A stretch of 64,000 nt of DNA from Halioglobus sp. (GCA_020443345.1 JAGRIH010000051.1:1-64000), one strand, 5' to 3'. Counted from the first letter of the stretch, positions 16,926 through 28,707 are shown. Made by a program: numbers and translations. Notes: a model not told the origin generated them from the sequence alone.

Positions 16926-18155
16926 ATGAGCAGCTACATCGACCTGCCCCTTAGCGGCCTCGAAGAACCCCTGTCCGAGATGGAACAGTTCGTGCAGGAT
17001 ACGACCCACCGTTTTGCCGCGGACGTGCTGCGCCCCCTCGGCACCCAACTGGACAAGATGAGCGCCGTCGATGGCGTCGCGCCGGACTCCCCCCTGTGGG
17101 GCGCCCTGGAACAGGCCGCGGGTCTTGGCCTGGACGTCAAGTCCATGCTCGAGTTGTCCCCCCTGGAGCGCGAACGCATGATGCTCATCGCAGCCGAGGA
17201 ACTGTCCTGGGGCGATGCCGGCCTGGGTGGCATGGTGCTGGTGAGCCAGATGCCCGGGTTGTATTCCGTCCTGGCGGGCAATATGGAAATGGTCGACTTC
17301 TGTCACGGTAAACTGGGTTGCTGGGGCATTACCGAACCCGACCACGGCAGTGACACCCTGGACCCGGACGGTTCTATTGCCGCCTCCGATGGCGACTACG
17401 GGCGCCCCAACTGCGTGGCACGTATCGAGGGCGACAAGATTATCGTCAACGGCCAGAAGTCCGCCTGGGTGTCCGGCGGCACCATCGCCCAGGTCTGCGC
17501 CCTGTATTGCCACTACGAGGAAAACGGTGAAGTTCGCCCGGGCGTCTCCCTGATCGTGCCCCTGGACCTCCCTGGCGTCAGCAAGGGCAAGGCCCTGGAG
17601 AAGGTGGGCCTGCGCGCCCTCAACCAGGGAGAGATCTACTTCGACAATGTAGAGGTGCCCATCTCCCACCTGTTGGCCGGGCCGGGCCAGTACGTGGACT
17701 TCGTGCACCACACTCTGGCAGAGGCCAATGTGCACGTGGCCAATTTGGCCGTAGGCATGGCCCGCGCCGCCTACGAGCACGCCCTCGCCTACGCCCATGA
17801 GCGCAGGGCCGGCGGCCAGAAAATCATTCTCCACCAGAGTGTGAAGTACCGTTTGTTTCACATGTTCCGCAAAGTGGAGGCCGCCCGCGCCCTGGTGCGC
17901 CGGGTAGCGACCTACAACGCCACGGCGCCGCAGGCGGCCCTGCAGGGCTCTATCTCCGCCAAGATCACGGCGACCCAGACCGCCTTCGAAGTGGCGTCCG
18001 ACGCTATTCAAATCTTCGGTGGCAACGGCCTCACCAAAGAATACCCGGTTGAGAAACTGCTGCGTGATTCTCGCGCCATGCTGATTGCAGACGGTTGTAA
18101 CGAGGCACTCGCCCTCAAGGGCGGGAGCCTGCTTGTCAATCCCGACCTGCTATAA
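16926..18155 (+). CDS. Acyl-CoA dehydrogenase
   Basis: This 409-residue flavoprotein introduces the alpha-beta double bond into an acyl-CoA. The FAD/substrate motif GCWGITEPDHGSD is followed by KIIVNGQKSAWVSGGT and, near the end, IQIFGGNGLTKEYPVEKLLRDS and MLIADGCNE, where the catalytic-base region lies. A ribosome-binding site (AAAGGACCACGATC) precedes the ATG. The N-terminal helical part lacks the usual short spacing of medium-chain enzymes and includes an acidic loop around residue 150, so the substrate may be bulky. It is co-oriented with the SDR, 14 nt apart. Confidence 0.92.
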   Translation: MSSYIDLPLSGLEEPLSEMEQFVQDTTHRFAADVLRPLGTQLDKMSAVDGVAPDSPLWGALEQAAGLGLDVKSMLELSPLERERMMLIAAEELSWGDAGLGGMVLVSQMPGLYSVLAGNMEMVDFCHGKLGCWGITEPDHGSDTLDPDGSIAASDGDYGRPNCVARIEGDKIIVNGQKSAWVSGGTIAQVCALYCHYEENGEVRPGVSLIVPLDLPGVSKGKALEKVGLRALNQGEIYFDNVEVPISHLLAGPGQYVDFVHHTLAEANVHVANLAVGMARAAYEHALAYAHERRAGGQKIILHQSVKYRLFHMFRKVEAARALVRRVATYNATAPQAALQGSISAKITATQTAFEVASDAIQIFGGNGLTKEYPVEKLLRDSRAMLIADGCNEALALKGGSLLVNPDLL

Positions 18156-18169
18156 AAGGAGTACCGATC

Positions 18170-18949
18170 ATGGCAGCAAGACTGAGTGACAAAATCGCCC
18201 TGGTAACCGGCGCCGGTGCCGGCCTGGGTGAAGCCATTGCCACGCGCTTTGCCCAGGAAGGGGCCACAGTGATCGTCACCGACATCAATGGCGATACAGC
18301 CGGGCGCGTGGCGCAGAAAATCTCCATCGCTGGCGGCCGGGCGGAAGCCAGGGTGCAGGATGTCACCGATGAGGCCCTGTGGGACGCGGTGGTGGCTGAC
18401 ATTGCCGACCGATATGGCGCCCTGCACGTCCTGGTCAACAACGCGGGTATCGTCATTCCCGCCAACGTCGAACAGGCAACCGTGGCGGACTGGCGCAGCA
18501 CCCAGGCCATCAACGGTGAAAGTGTGTTCCTGGGCACTCGGGCCGCAATCCAGGTGATGAAGAAGTGCAGCGGCTCCATCATCAACATCTCCTCCATCGA
18601 AGGTATCGTCGGCGAGCCCCACACGGCTGCCTACAACTACAGCAAGGGCGGTGTACGTATCTTTACCAAATCCGCCGCCCTGCACTGTGCGAAAGAAGGT
18701 TACCCGATCCGGGTAAACTCCGTGCACCCGGGCTTCATCCTCACCGCCATGGTGGAAGAAGGCATAGGCTCCATGCCACAGAAAGTGCAGGATGAAATGA
18801 GAGCACGCCTGGCCCGGGATATACCGATGGGCGGCGCGATGGGGGAACCCCTGGACATCGCCAACGGTTGCCTGTTCCTCGCTTCGGAGGAATCCAAGTA
18901 CATGACCGGGGCGGAATTGGTGATCGATGGCGGTTATACCTGCCACTAG
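18170..18949 (+). CDS. Short-chain dehydrogenase/reductase
   Basis: This is a classical SDR of 259 residues. The NAD(P) motif is TGAGAGLGEAIA, followed by NNAG, the catalytic serine in NISSIEG, and the YNYSKGG tyrosine-lysine pair. The C-terminal GAELVIDGGYTCH is typical. An aspartate at the end of strand 2 (VTDING) suggests NAD preference. In context it probably oxidises a 3-hydroxyacyl-CoA or hydroxysteroid-like intermediate before the thiolase step. It is the last gene of the operon: an intrinsic terminator follows at 18994. Confidence 0.92.
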   Translation: MAARLSDKIALVTGAGAGLGEAIATRFAQEGATVIVTDINGDTAGRVAQKISIAGGRAEARVQDVTDEALWDAVVADIADRYGALHVLVNNAGIVIPANVEQATVADWRSTQAINGESVFLGTRAAIQVMKKCSGSIINISSIEGIVGEPHTAAYNYSKGGVRIFTKSAALHCAKEGYPIRVNSVHPGFILTAMVEEGIGSMPQKVQDEMRARLARDIPMGGAMGEPLDIANGCLFLASEESKYMTGAELVIDGGYTCH

Positions 18950-18993
18950 CAGTTACAGGCTTACTATTAGTGCATCAATCTCATACAGTAAGT

Positions 18994-19020
18994 ATCCGCC
19001 GGCTTTGCCGGGGGATTTTT
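18994..19020 (+). terminator. Intrinsic terminator after the acyl-CoA operon
   Basis: ATCC-G-CCGGC, loop TTT, GCCGG-G-GGAT form a stem of nine pairs with one mismatch, followed directly by TTTTT. It lies 45 nt after the SDR stop and 29 nt before the next start codon, so the downstream reductase gene presumably has its own promoter or receives only read-through. Confidence 0.75.
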
Positions 19021-19048
19021 ACTTGAAACAGTCAGGAGTATTGTCACG

Positions 19049-20050
19049 ATGACTGAACTATTCAAAGCAATCGTCACCGACGACCAGGACGGGGTTGTCA
19101 AGGGGCGGCTGACGACGCTCTCACTGAGTGATTTACCGGACGAGGAAGTACTGGTGGATGTCGCCTACTCCACGATTAATTACAAGGACGGCCTGGCTGT
19201 ATCTGAACACAGCCCGATCCGTATCGCCCGGAAGCTACCGATGGTGTCGGGTATCGACCTTGCTGGTACTGTCATGGAGTCCAGCGCTGCCGAGTGGAAA
19301 CCGGGCACACGGGTGCTGGTCAACGGATATGGCCTTTCCGAGACCTATTGGGGTGGATACTCGCAGCGGGCGCGCCTCAAGCCGGAGTGGCTGGTACGTG
19401 TACCCGAAAAGCTATCACTTGAGCAATCCATGGCAATCGGCACCGCCGGCTACACCGCCATGCTCTGTGTACTGGCTGTGGAGGATCACGGCGTGAAGCC
19501 CAAGGATGGGCCCATTCTGGTCACCGGAGCCTCCGGCGGAGTCGGCAGTGTTGCAGTCAGCTTGCTGGCGGAATTGGGCTACGAAGTGGTGGCCTCAACC
19601 GGAAATATTGAAAATAATAGTGCATTTATCAAAGGGCTCGGCGCAGCGTCACTCATCGCTCGCGACGAAATGGCCCGCGAGTCGCAACCATTGGAAAGCG
19701 AGCGATGGGCCGGCGTGATCGATTGTGTGGGCGGCTCCACACTGGCGACTGCTCTGAGTCAAGCCAGATACGGCAGTATTGTCACCATGACCGGACTCAC
19801 TGGTGGCGTTGATTTACACACGACGGTCATGCCTTTTATCCTGCGAAACATCACCCTCCAGGGAGTAGATTCAGTTCAGGCCAGTCAGGCAATTAGACAG
19901 CGTGCCTGGCAGCGTCTTGCTGAGTTTGTCAATCTGGTCAAGCTGGGCAAGATTTACACAGTGGCCCCACTTGAAGAAGTGCCCGCGCTATGTGACCAGA
20001 TATTGGCGGGTGCCATCAATGGCCGCGTCGTTATAGATATGACTAACTGA
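19049..20050 (+). CDS. AcuI/YhdH-family acryloyl-CoA reductase-like MDR protein
   Basis: The protein has 333 residues. Diagnostic segments of the AcuI/YhdH group are VDVAYSTINYKDGLAV, VSGIDLAGTV, MAIGTAGYTAMLCVLA, the cofactor loop VTGASGGVGSVAVSLLAELG with ASTGN, and the end GAINGRVVIDM. The family reduces acryloyl-CoA or related short enoyl-CoAs with NADPH in the cytoplasm, often as a detoxification step. The gene sits behind the terminator of the acyl-CoA operon on the same strand. A role in clearing short-chain enoyl-CoA from that pathway is inference. Confidence 0.9.
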   Translation: MTELFKAIVTDDQDGVVKGRLTTLSLSDLPDEEVLVDVAYSTINYKDGLAVSEHSPIRIARKLPMVSGIDLAGTVMESSAAEWKPGTRVLVNGYGLSETYWGGYSQRARLKPEWLVRVPEKLSLEQSMAIGTAGYTAMLCVLAVEDHGVKPKDGPILVTGASGGVGSVAVSLLAELGYEVVASTGNIENNSAFIKGLGAASLIARDEMARESQPLESERWAGVIDCVGGSTLATALSQARYGSIVTMTGLTGGVDLHTTVMPFILRNITLQGVDSVQASQAIRQRAWQRLAEFVNLVKLGKIYTVAPLEEVPALCDQILAGAINGRVVIDMTN

Positions 20051-20453
20051 AACCTTTTCCCGACGTGATACCCCCAGCTTTTTCTGTACCGTTCTAACCT
20101 GTTCGATGGTATCGCGCCGGAACTTGAGCATTTCACGGTGGACTGACGAGATGAGTTCGTCCCTCTCGTGTAGTAGCATGATCCGGAAAAAGCAGACGGA
20201 TTCCAGCGTTTATCGTGGTTCCTTGAGCGTCTGCTAGCGTGCTGGTCGTCTTCTTTTTTCCTCACCTGCTACATCCGCGCGCTGTAGGAACCTCCACACC
20301 TTCCGATCCACATTCACCAGGAAACAAGTCACTGGCTTAAGCAGGGCAAAGCCCGTTCTCGCCTTCTACGACGCCGTCTTCTCAAGCCTTGGATCTACAT
20401 GGGGAATACCCGTCACCGGTCGCTACATCCTCGTGTAAATATTTCCAGAGGGA
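20051..20453. other. Gene-poor convergent interval with possible gene remnant
   Basis: Two genes converge here. A minus-strand frame from 20179 (MLLHERDELISSVHREMLKF, then IEQVRTVQKKLGVSRREK) looks protein-like for about 45 residues before it runs into the AcuI gene. I do not recognise it, and it may be the head of a truncated gene. The remainder (20180-20453) shows no coding character and no obvious terminator. Confidence 0.35.
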
Positions 20454-21269
20454 TCAACTTCGCGAAGCCTGCCCGAGGGCGTGCACCGCACTCTGTCGGG
20501 ATCTCAACCTGCGGCTGAAGATCATTGCCCTGTTAATCCAGCCACTGACCACCAGTGGGCGACCGGCCATCATGGCCTTTATTCCGTCTGCCACTACCTC
20601 GGCAGGCATCTGCATGATCCGACGACCCGCCTCCGATACCTTCCCGTCGCTTGCGGTATCGAAAAACTCCGTTTGCGTCACTCCGGGAGCCAGCGTGGTC
20701 ACGGTGATTCCGTGAGGTGCGAGTTCGTCGGCCAGCGCTTCAGAGAATGACAGAACATAAGATTTCGCTGCGCTGTACACGGCATAGCTGGGTACTCCTC
20801 CAAAGGAAAAAATGGAGCCTATCTGGAGAATTCGTCCTTTCTTATTCCTGGCGATCATATCGCGGGCAAAGACATGAGTTATATGGGTAAAGGCTTTTAT
20901 ATCGAGATCGATGACGCCTTCCCAGTCGGCCCAGTCTCGCTCAATGAAGTCTTCCTGTAATCCGAATCCGGCGTTGTTTACTATGATATCGACATCGATG
21001 CCCGCTTCATCCAGGGTTGACTTTAGCACGGCCGCAGCATCGGGTTTGCTCAGATCCATCGCCGCAATATCGACATCGATGCCCGCCTTGTCTCGCAGTT
21101 CGCCAGCCAGTGCGTCCAGGCGGTCCTTGCGACGGGCGGTCAATACCAGTGAGCAACCCAGATCGGCGAATTGCCGGGCAAATTCGGCACCGATACCGCT
21201 AGAGGCGCCGGTAATGAGGGCTCGCTCGCCTTGCAACGCCCCTGCCGGGATATTTCCGTTATGCGCCAC
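20454..21269 (-). CDS. Short-chain dehydrogenase (YqjQ/DltE-like)
   Basis: The protein has 271 residues. The cofactor motif GASSGIGAEFARQFADLG is followed by LTARRKDRLDALA, NNAGFG, and a catalytic serine and tyrosine in GSIFSF and YAVYSAAKSYV. The arginine pair after strand 2 indicates NADPH. The C-terminal region (MAGRPLVVSGWINRAMIFSR) is the membrane-proximal tail typical of the YqjQ group. It is a stand-alone gene, convergent with the AcuI-like gene. The substrate is unknown. Confidence 0.9.
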   Translation of the reverse strand: MAHNGNIPAGALQGERALITGASSGIGAEFARQFADLGCSLVLTARRKDRLDALAGELRDKAGIDVDIAAMDLSKPDAAAVLKSTLDEAGIDVDIIVNNAGFGLQEDFIERDWADWEGVIDLDIKAFTHITHVFARDMIARNKKGRILQIGSIFSFGGVPSYAVYSAAKSYVLSFSEALADELAPHGITVTTLAPGVTQTEFFDTASDGKVSEAGRRIMQMPAEVVADGIKAMMAGRPLVVSGWINRAMIFSRRLRSRQSAVHALGQASRS

Positions 21270-21621
21270 CGTCGTTTCCCTCTATCGTATCGTTTGATGT
21301 AACGCCTATTGCTCCTGTCTTTTCTCAACCAGCACCGGCGTTGTCGCGTGACATGTAGGCGTACTCGTCCCGCCCGTCTGCCGCTGCATCCGCCACTGCA
21401 GACGATGCAGTGCCACCCAGCCAATACACGCGGCCAGGTATTGCCATTGCTTACGCATTGCCCATCTCCCCGTAAACAGCCACACAACACCTTGAGCGGA
21501 AACGGTTTATGGGAGGAAGAACACGTCATCATCTGTTCGGGTTCATCTGGATCTGGCGCTACTCGTGCTTCTCCTGATATCTAACCTACTTTCGTATCCT
21601 ATCCGTATCCAAACCCACCGT
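21270..21621. other. Intergenic interval without recognised features
   Basis: This interval lies between two minus-strand genes, upstream of the SDR start. It should carry the SDR promoter, but nothing stands out. The open frames here are arginine/cysteine-rich and look non-coding. Confidence 0.4.
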
Positions 21622-22182
21622 TCATTTGGCAATTGCTTGGCCGTGCGGCGCCCAAGGGTGACTTCTACGCCGCAGACAAATACCCGCGAGGCCAAGGCCA
21701 ACCAGAAAAAGTGTCCCGGGCACTGGAATCACAGGTGGTTCGCCGTCAGTGGTAGGCCGGCCAGCGATATTTGCCACCGGGGCCTCTCCAAAGACCAACT
21801 GCACACTGGAGGTGTAAACACTCCCGTTTGGAATACTTAGGCTGAGAATATCCAGTTCTGCCCTGGTATTGCCAAAGTTAGCGGTGCCCGGCCCGTTATA
21901 ACCGGTAGTCGTTCCCAGCAGATCGCCAAAAAAAACGTTACCACCGAGTGGGCCGCCGACCCCAAAATGGAAATCCGTCCAGTCAGTTCCGGTGTTGTTT
22001 GTGAGTTGTAAATCCACAGTTTCTGTCAAGCCGACCCCGGGGCTTGATATCCCCAGTGGAAGAAGATGGGTGTTAAGGTCCGTGTATGTGAATGAGATGG
22101 TGACTGCATGAGATATTTGGCTGCCCAGCATGAGGCAAAACCCGAGGAGCAACCCTCCCACCGACAAGCGCGTTAATTTCAT
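21622..22182 (-). CDS. PEP-CTERM sorting-signal protein
   Basis: This is a 186-residue exported protein. A signal peptide (MKLTRLSVGGLLLGFCLMLG...HA) is followed by a serine/threonine/glycine-rich beta-type domain. At the C-terminus are the sorting motif IPVPGTL, a hydrophobic helix (FLVGLGLAGICL) and an RRRS basic anchor. This is the PEP-CTERM tripartite signal recognised by an exosortase, which is not encoded in this window. The start at 22182 follows AAAGGAG with 7 nt spacing; the longer frame to 22617 is rejected. The upstream region has a sigma-54-like promoter and a dyad. The molecular function is unknown; family members are linked to exopolysaccharide and biofilm. Confidence 0.88.
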   Translation of the reverse strand: MKLTRLSVGGLLLGFCLMLGSQISHAVTISFTYTDLNTHLLPLGISSPGVGLTETVDLQLTNNTGTDWTDFHFGVGGPLGGNVFFGDLLGTTTGYNGPGTANFGNTRAELDILSLSIPNGSVYTSSVQLVFGEAPVANIAGRPTTDGEPPVIPVPGTLFLVGLGLAGICLRRRSHPWAPHGQAIAK

Positions 22183-22216
22183 TGAGATACTCCTTTTGTC
22201 GAGCTTCATAACAGTG

Positions 22217-22248
22217 CCGATTGAAATCACAATATCGATTTCAATCGG
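22217..22248. promoter_or_regulatory. 11-bp perfect inverted repeat in the PEP-CTERM leader
   Basis: CCGATTGAAAT and its exact complement ATTTCAATCGG are separated by 10 bp. The dyad lies 35 nt upstream of the start codon and just downstream of the candidate sigma-54 promoter. It could be an operator or an mRNA hairpin. Confidence 0.5.
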
Positions 22249-22260
22249 TATTGACATCAA

Positions 22261-22276
22261 TGCAAAAATCTGACCA
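22261..22276 (-). promoter_or_regulatory. Candidate sigma-54 promoter of the PEP-CTERM gene
   Basis: On the minus strand the sequence reads TGGTCAGATTTTTGCA, with GG and GC separated by exactly 10 nt and the TTGCA -12 element intact. The -24 element deviates in its second half (TGGTCA against TGGCAC). PEP-CTERM genes in many Proteobacteria are controlled by sigma-54 with the PrsK/PrsR system, so the site fits the gene's family. Confidence 0.5.
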
Positions 22277-22581
22277 CAAAAAGCGTTATCCATAAATTTC
22301 ATATGGTTATTTGGCGCATGCAGGTTTACACTGGTTGTGACCAGGCAATTTTGTAAAATATTCTGACACTGGGGTATTGGGGACATCCCCGTTGCAAATA
22401 ACCCATGGCCCTCAAACACAGGCGTGGCAAGGCTTGCAGAAGTGCCTTGCTTTCCCACCTCGCGCGATACCTTCTCCTGGCCGCCGAGCGGGAAGCGCCG
22501 ACAGTGCGGCGCTCTACAGGATGACGGATATAAATCCCGTATGGTTTTGCCTTGGTTTGAGGCATCCAGTTTCTCTCGGGC

Positions 22582-22690
22582 GGGCGGCAGTGACCGGGTG
22601 GTTGCGATAAGCGCCAACTTTTACGGTTTGCCCGCGGACGCCAGGGCAGTCCTGCCGCTTCCAATTGTTTTACACCGGGAGCGTGTTATG
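22582..22690. repeat. Degenerate copy of the Tn3-like end with GNAT-toxin tail
   Basis: This stretch resembles 30581-30660. The plus strand reads AGTGACCG, then TGCGATAAGCGCCAACTTTT (against GATAACCGCCAACTTTT at 30.6 kb), and then the complement of the last codons of a GNAT toxin. On the minus strand, in frame, are TALASAGKP-stop-KLALIATTRSLP; the intact toxin ends [25 protein letters not shown]. It therefore looks like the eroded end of a second element of the same kind. Confidence 0.6.
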
Positions 22691-22749
22691 CGCCCTTGTG
22701 AGGCCATGCCGGGCAATTGCCGCTGTCCATCTGTCTCAGTCCATCCCTC

Positions 22750-25869
<3,120 letters not shown>

Positions 25870-26784
25870 CTAGTGCTCATGCGATGCGCCGGCTTTAAGC
25901 AGCTCGGCTTTCAACAGGTAACTGTTATCGGCCACGTAGCGCTCCCCCGCTTCGAGACCGCTGCGCACTTCGGTGAAACGTCCGTCCGTGCGTCCGAGGC
26001 TGACTGTGCGGGCGGTGTAGCGATCACCCGCCTGGACGAACACCACGGGCTGTTCTTCCAGCGTCTGCACAGCGCGGCTGGCGACGGCCAACGCCACTGC
26101 CACTTTCTCAGCATCGACCTGGGCGCTCACCATGTCACCCGGTGCCATGTCTCCGCGGCTGTTGGTCAACGCGACCCTGGCCACGACATAGGGTTGACCC
26201 TGGGTGCCGGGAGTGACACTGGCAATGTGGCTGTCGTGCAGATGCCCGTTGTGACTGACGTGTACATCCTGGCCGGGCTGCACCTCGAATCGCTGGCTCG
26301 GAAAAATTCTCAACTCGGCCCACAGCGTGTCGTTGTTTACCAGGGTGAACAAGGGTGTAGCTCCGGTGATCTCCCCGACATTTGCCATGCGCTCCTGTAC
26401 CACGCCGGCGATCGGTGAGCGCAGTTCATAGCTGCGCAGGCTCTCGTTGGACTCAATGACGGCCAGGACCTGGTCCCTGGACACCGGGTCTCCCACGTTG
26501 ATCCTGATATCGTGAATGATTCCCGGAAAACGTGCACGGCTTTGTACGACCCGATCAGGAGGGGTCACGAGGCGCCCATACACGCCGATATGGCGCTCGA
26601 TGCTGCCGGGGCCGGCAGTGCGGATTTCCAAACCAGCCTGGCGCGCGAGATCGGCGCCCAGCCTTATCGTTGCGTATACCTCCGGGGCAGCTTTAGCGGG
26701 AGCGCAAAGCAGCAGCGCCGCCAGTGGAAGACAGATAGCGGCGTGTGTGTGGCGGTGATGGTTCCCGAACATATGCATCCTCAT
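25870..26784 (-). CDS. RND periplasmic adaptor (CzcB-type)
   Basis: This is a 304-residue membrane-fusion protein with a signal peptide (hydrophobic run after HTHAAICLPLAALLLC). It then has a barrel/lipoyl segment (GRLVTPPDRVVQSRARFPG, then VGDPVSRDQVLAVIESNE) and a second lipoyl half (SYELRSPIAGVVQERMANVGE). It bridges the pump and the outer-membrane channel in the periplasm. It is shorter than CusB, lacking an extended metal-binding N-terminus, although a short His-rich stretch (MHMFGNHHRHTH) precedes the signal core. Confidence 0.9.
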   Translation of the reverse strand: MRMHMFGNHHRHTHAAICLPLAALLLCAPAKAAPEVYATIRLGADLARQAGLEIRTAGPGSIERHIGVYGRLVTPPDRVVQSRARFPGIIHDIRINVGDPVSRDQVLAVIESNESLRSYELRSPIAGVVQERMANVGEITGATPLFTLVNNDTLWAELRIFPSQRFEVQPGQDVHVSHNGHLHDSHIASVTPGTQGQPYVVARVALTNSRGDMAPGDMVSAQVDAEKVAVALAVASRAVQTLEEQPVVFVQAGDRYTARTVSLGRTDGRFTEVRSGLEAGERYVADNSYLLKAELLKAGASHEH

Positions 26785-26799
26785 CTCTTACTGGAGGTT

Positions 26800-28092
26800 T
26801 TATTCATCCGCGGCACCGGGCGGGTTAGTGAGTGCGGTACCGGTGAGTTGTTCGATCAGCGCCTGGTGCAGCAGGGCGCTGCTGGCGGCATCGATCGCGG
26901 CGAGCCGGGCATCCAGTAAATCGCGCTGCGCTGCGATCCAGTCCCGGTAGCTGTAACGACCGCGTTCATAGGCCTGCTGCGTTTCGTCAAGCGCGCGAGT
27001 CAGTGCCGGCAGCACCTCATCGCGCAGTTTCACAGCCGCGGCGCTCCCCTGCCGGTAGCTCAGCCAGGCGTTGTAGAGCTGTGCGCGCAAATCGAGCAGA
27101 CCGGCCTGTTCGCGGTAGTCCACCATCGAGCGCGCGGCCGCTGCGGCCTGTAGCTCCCCTGCGTTGCGGCTTTGCGCGAACAGGGGGGCGCTGATGCCGA
27201 ATGTCAACGCGGCGTCACCGCTTTCCTCAAACCGGCGGATACCGACGCTCCAGCCTATGTCCTGCCGGCTGCGCGCGCGAGCGAGATCCAGCTCCGCCTG
27301 ACGCACGCGGCGCTCCGCGCCGAAAATCCGCAACGCCGGACTGCTGACCACACGCGCATAGAGCTGCGCGAAGGAGCCCGGCTCGGTGAAGCGGAACAGG
27401 CTGCCGCCGAGGCGATCAAAATCGGTGTCATCTGCCCCCCACAGGGTCGCCAGCGCTAGCTTGCCTGCTGCCAGTTCCGCCTCGATGGCTGAGCGCCTGA
27501 GTTCGGCGCGGACCAGACTCGCCTTCGCCCTGAGTTTCTCCGCCGCGGGGGCGCCTGCGCGCGCAACTCGCAGGCTCACGAGTTCATGGGTGGTCGCGGC
27601 CAGGGCGTGCGCGTCGATCGCCACTGCGAGTTTGGCCTGCAGCGCTTGAGCCGTGATGAACTGGCGTGTCACCTCACTCAGCAAATCCAGGGCCTGCGCC
27701 TGGCGTCGGGCCTCGGCCAGTGCCATACGCGCGTCCACGACGGCGATGCGAGCCGTCGCCTTGCCGCCCAATTCAATAATGGATGACAGCGCAATGGTCA
27801 GCTCGGCGCTGTCAACGCCGCTCAGGTCGCCACTGCCGGCCACGTTTTCGGCCTCGAGGGACAGCGAGGTCTGCGGGCGCAGAGCGGCGCTGCTGCGTTT
27901 TGCTTCGAGTTCGCTGAAGCGCCATTTGAAGACTTCGAGCTGCGGATTCCGCTCGATGGAGCGCCGGCTCGCCTCGGCCAGTGACAGCGTTCGTTCCGCG
28001 GCGGATAAAACGCCGGGGAGCAGCGCGATCAGCAGCAAGAGGATGCGCGGACGAGAAAAGCCAGGCCAGCGCCCGCCGGTGTTTGACGGCAT
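26800..28092 (-). CDS. TolC-family outer-membrane efflux protein (CzcC-type)
   Basis: The protein has 430 residues with a cleavable signal (ILLLLIALLPGVLSAAERTL). It then has two repeats of the outer-membrane efflux fold, rich in long alanine/arginine/leucine helices (for example LSLAEASRRSIERNPQLEVF and AYERGRYSYRDWIAAQRDLL). It forms the trimeric exit duct of the metal pump. First gene of the pump operon proper; the His/Cys-rich gene precedes it by 60 nt. Confidence 0.9.
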   Translation of the reverse strand: MPSNTGGRWPGFSRPRILLLLIALLPGVLSAAERTLSLAEASRRSIERNPQLEVFKWRFSELEAKRSSAALRPQTSLSLEAENVAGSGDLSGVDSAELTIALSSIIELGGKATARIAVVDARMALAEARRQAQALDLLSEVTRQFITAQALQAKLAVAIDAHALAATTHELVSLRVARAGAPAAEKLRAKASLVRAELRRSAIEAELAAGKLALATLWGADDTDFDRLGGSLFRFTEPGSFAQLYARVVSSPALRIFGAERRVRQAELDLARARSRQDIGWSVGIRRFEESGDAALTFGISAPLFAQSRNAGELQAAAAARSMVDYREQAGLLDLRAQLYNAWLSYRQGSAAAVKLRDEVLPALTRALDETQQAYERGRYSYRDWIAAQRDLLDARLAAIDAASSALLHQALIEQLTGTALTNPPGAADE

Positions 28093-28152
28093 TGTGTGAT
28101 TCCTGTTCCGGTTGCCCCGCGAAGAGGGAAAATTGCTCGATGGTGAACCGGG

Positions 28153-28539
28153 TCAGGCTATGGGTGGTCGATAGAGCGCGGGCGGGACTACGTCGGCGTG
28201 GCTCAGGCGCGGGGACGGCAGACAGGCGGCCTGTGGCGGCAGGGAGAGCCCGGCGGAGCGCCCGGCGGCGGCCAGATGGCTGCAGTGTCCGTGGCACTTA
28301 CAGCAGTGGTCGCAACCCGCCTCATGGTCCGTCGCTACCGGCTCATCGCTGCCCGTGTATTTGTGTTGGTGAGCGCCCGGTTCGTCGGGGCCGTAGACAC
28401 CGCCATCGTGGTGTCCCGCGGTATCGACCGGCGAGCCGCTCTGCAGGCCCGCTTCGACGGCTCCTACCAGGCTCTGCGCCAGCACCATGAGCAGGATCAA
28501 CAATACCGTGCGTCCGGGCTGTGGGCGGGTGAAATGCAT
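28153..28539 (-). CDS. His/Cys-rich small exported protein (DUF2946-like)
   Basis: The protein has about 128 residues. A hydrophobic N-terminal segment (TVLLILLMVLAQSLVGAVEA) is followed by a metal-ligand-rich stretch: HDGGVYGPDEPGAHQH, then DHEAGCDHCCKCHGHCSH. This arrangement is typical of the small DUF2946-type proteins encoded ahead of metal RND operons. It may bind or sense metal in the periplasm or inner membrane. The ATG at 28539 is preferred over a GTG at 28584 because it places the hydrophobic segment at the terminus; neither has a strong ribosome-binding site. It is transcribed into the efflux operon. Confidence 0.72.
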   Translation of the reverse strand: MHFTRPQPGRTVLLILLMVLAQSLVGAVEAGLQSGSPVDTAGHHDGGVYGPDEPGAHQHKYTGSDEPVATDHEAGCDHCCKCHGHCSHLAAAGRSAGLSLPPQAACLPSPRLSHADVVPPALYRPPIA

Positions 28540-28707
28540 AGATCGTGCTGGTGTGCGGTGAATGACTGGGACCAAGGATAGCACGGAGTTGGGGCGGGTA
28601 CACAGCTATCCCATATCCGGGCTGGTGCGGGTGGACTGTGCGCACCGCAGCGAACGGCAAGCAGCTTCCCGATATTGCAACGCGCGTTTGACTCATCGCG
28701 TCAGAAC

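Noticed and set aside
16521..18011. A 496-codon open frame on the minus strand across the acyl-CoA dehydrogenase gene
   Set aside because: Long antisense frames are common in GC-rich genes. The composition is His/Gly/Val-rich shadow sequence, and the plus strand encodes an intact, motif-complete dehydrogenase.
28687..28705. FNR/Dnr box before nnrS (TTTGAC...GTCAGA)
   Set aside because: The arms TTGAC and GTCAG are separated by 7 instead of 4 bases, so it is not an FNR-type site.
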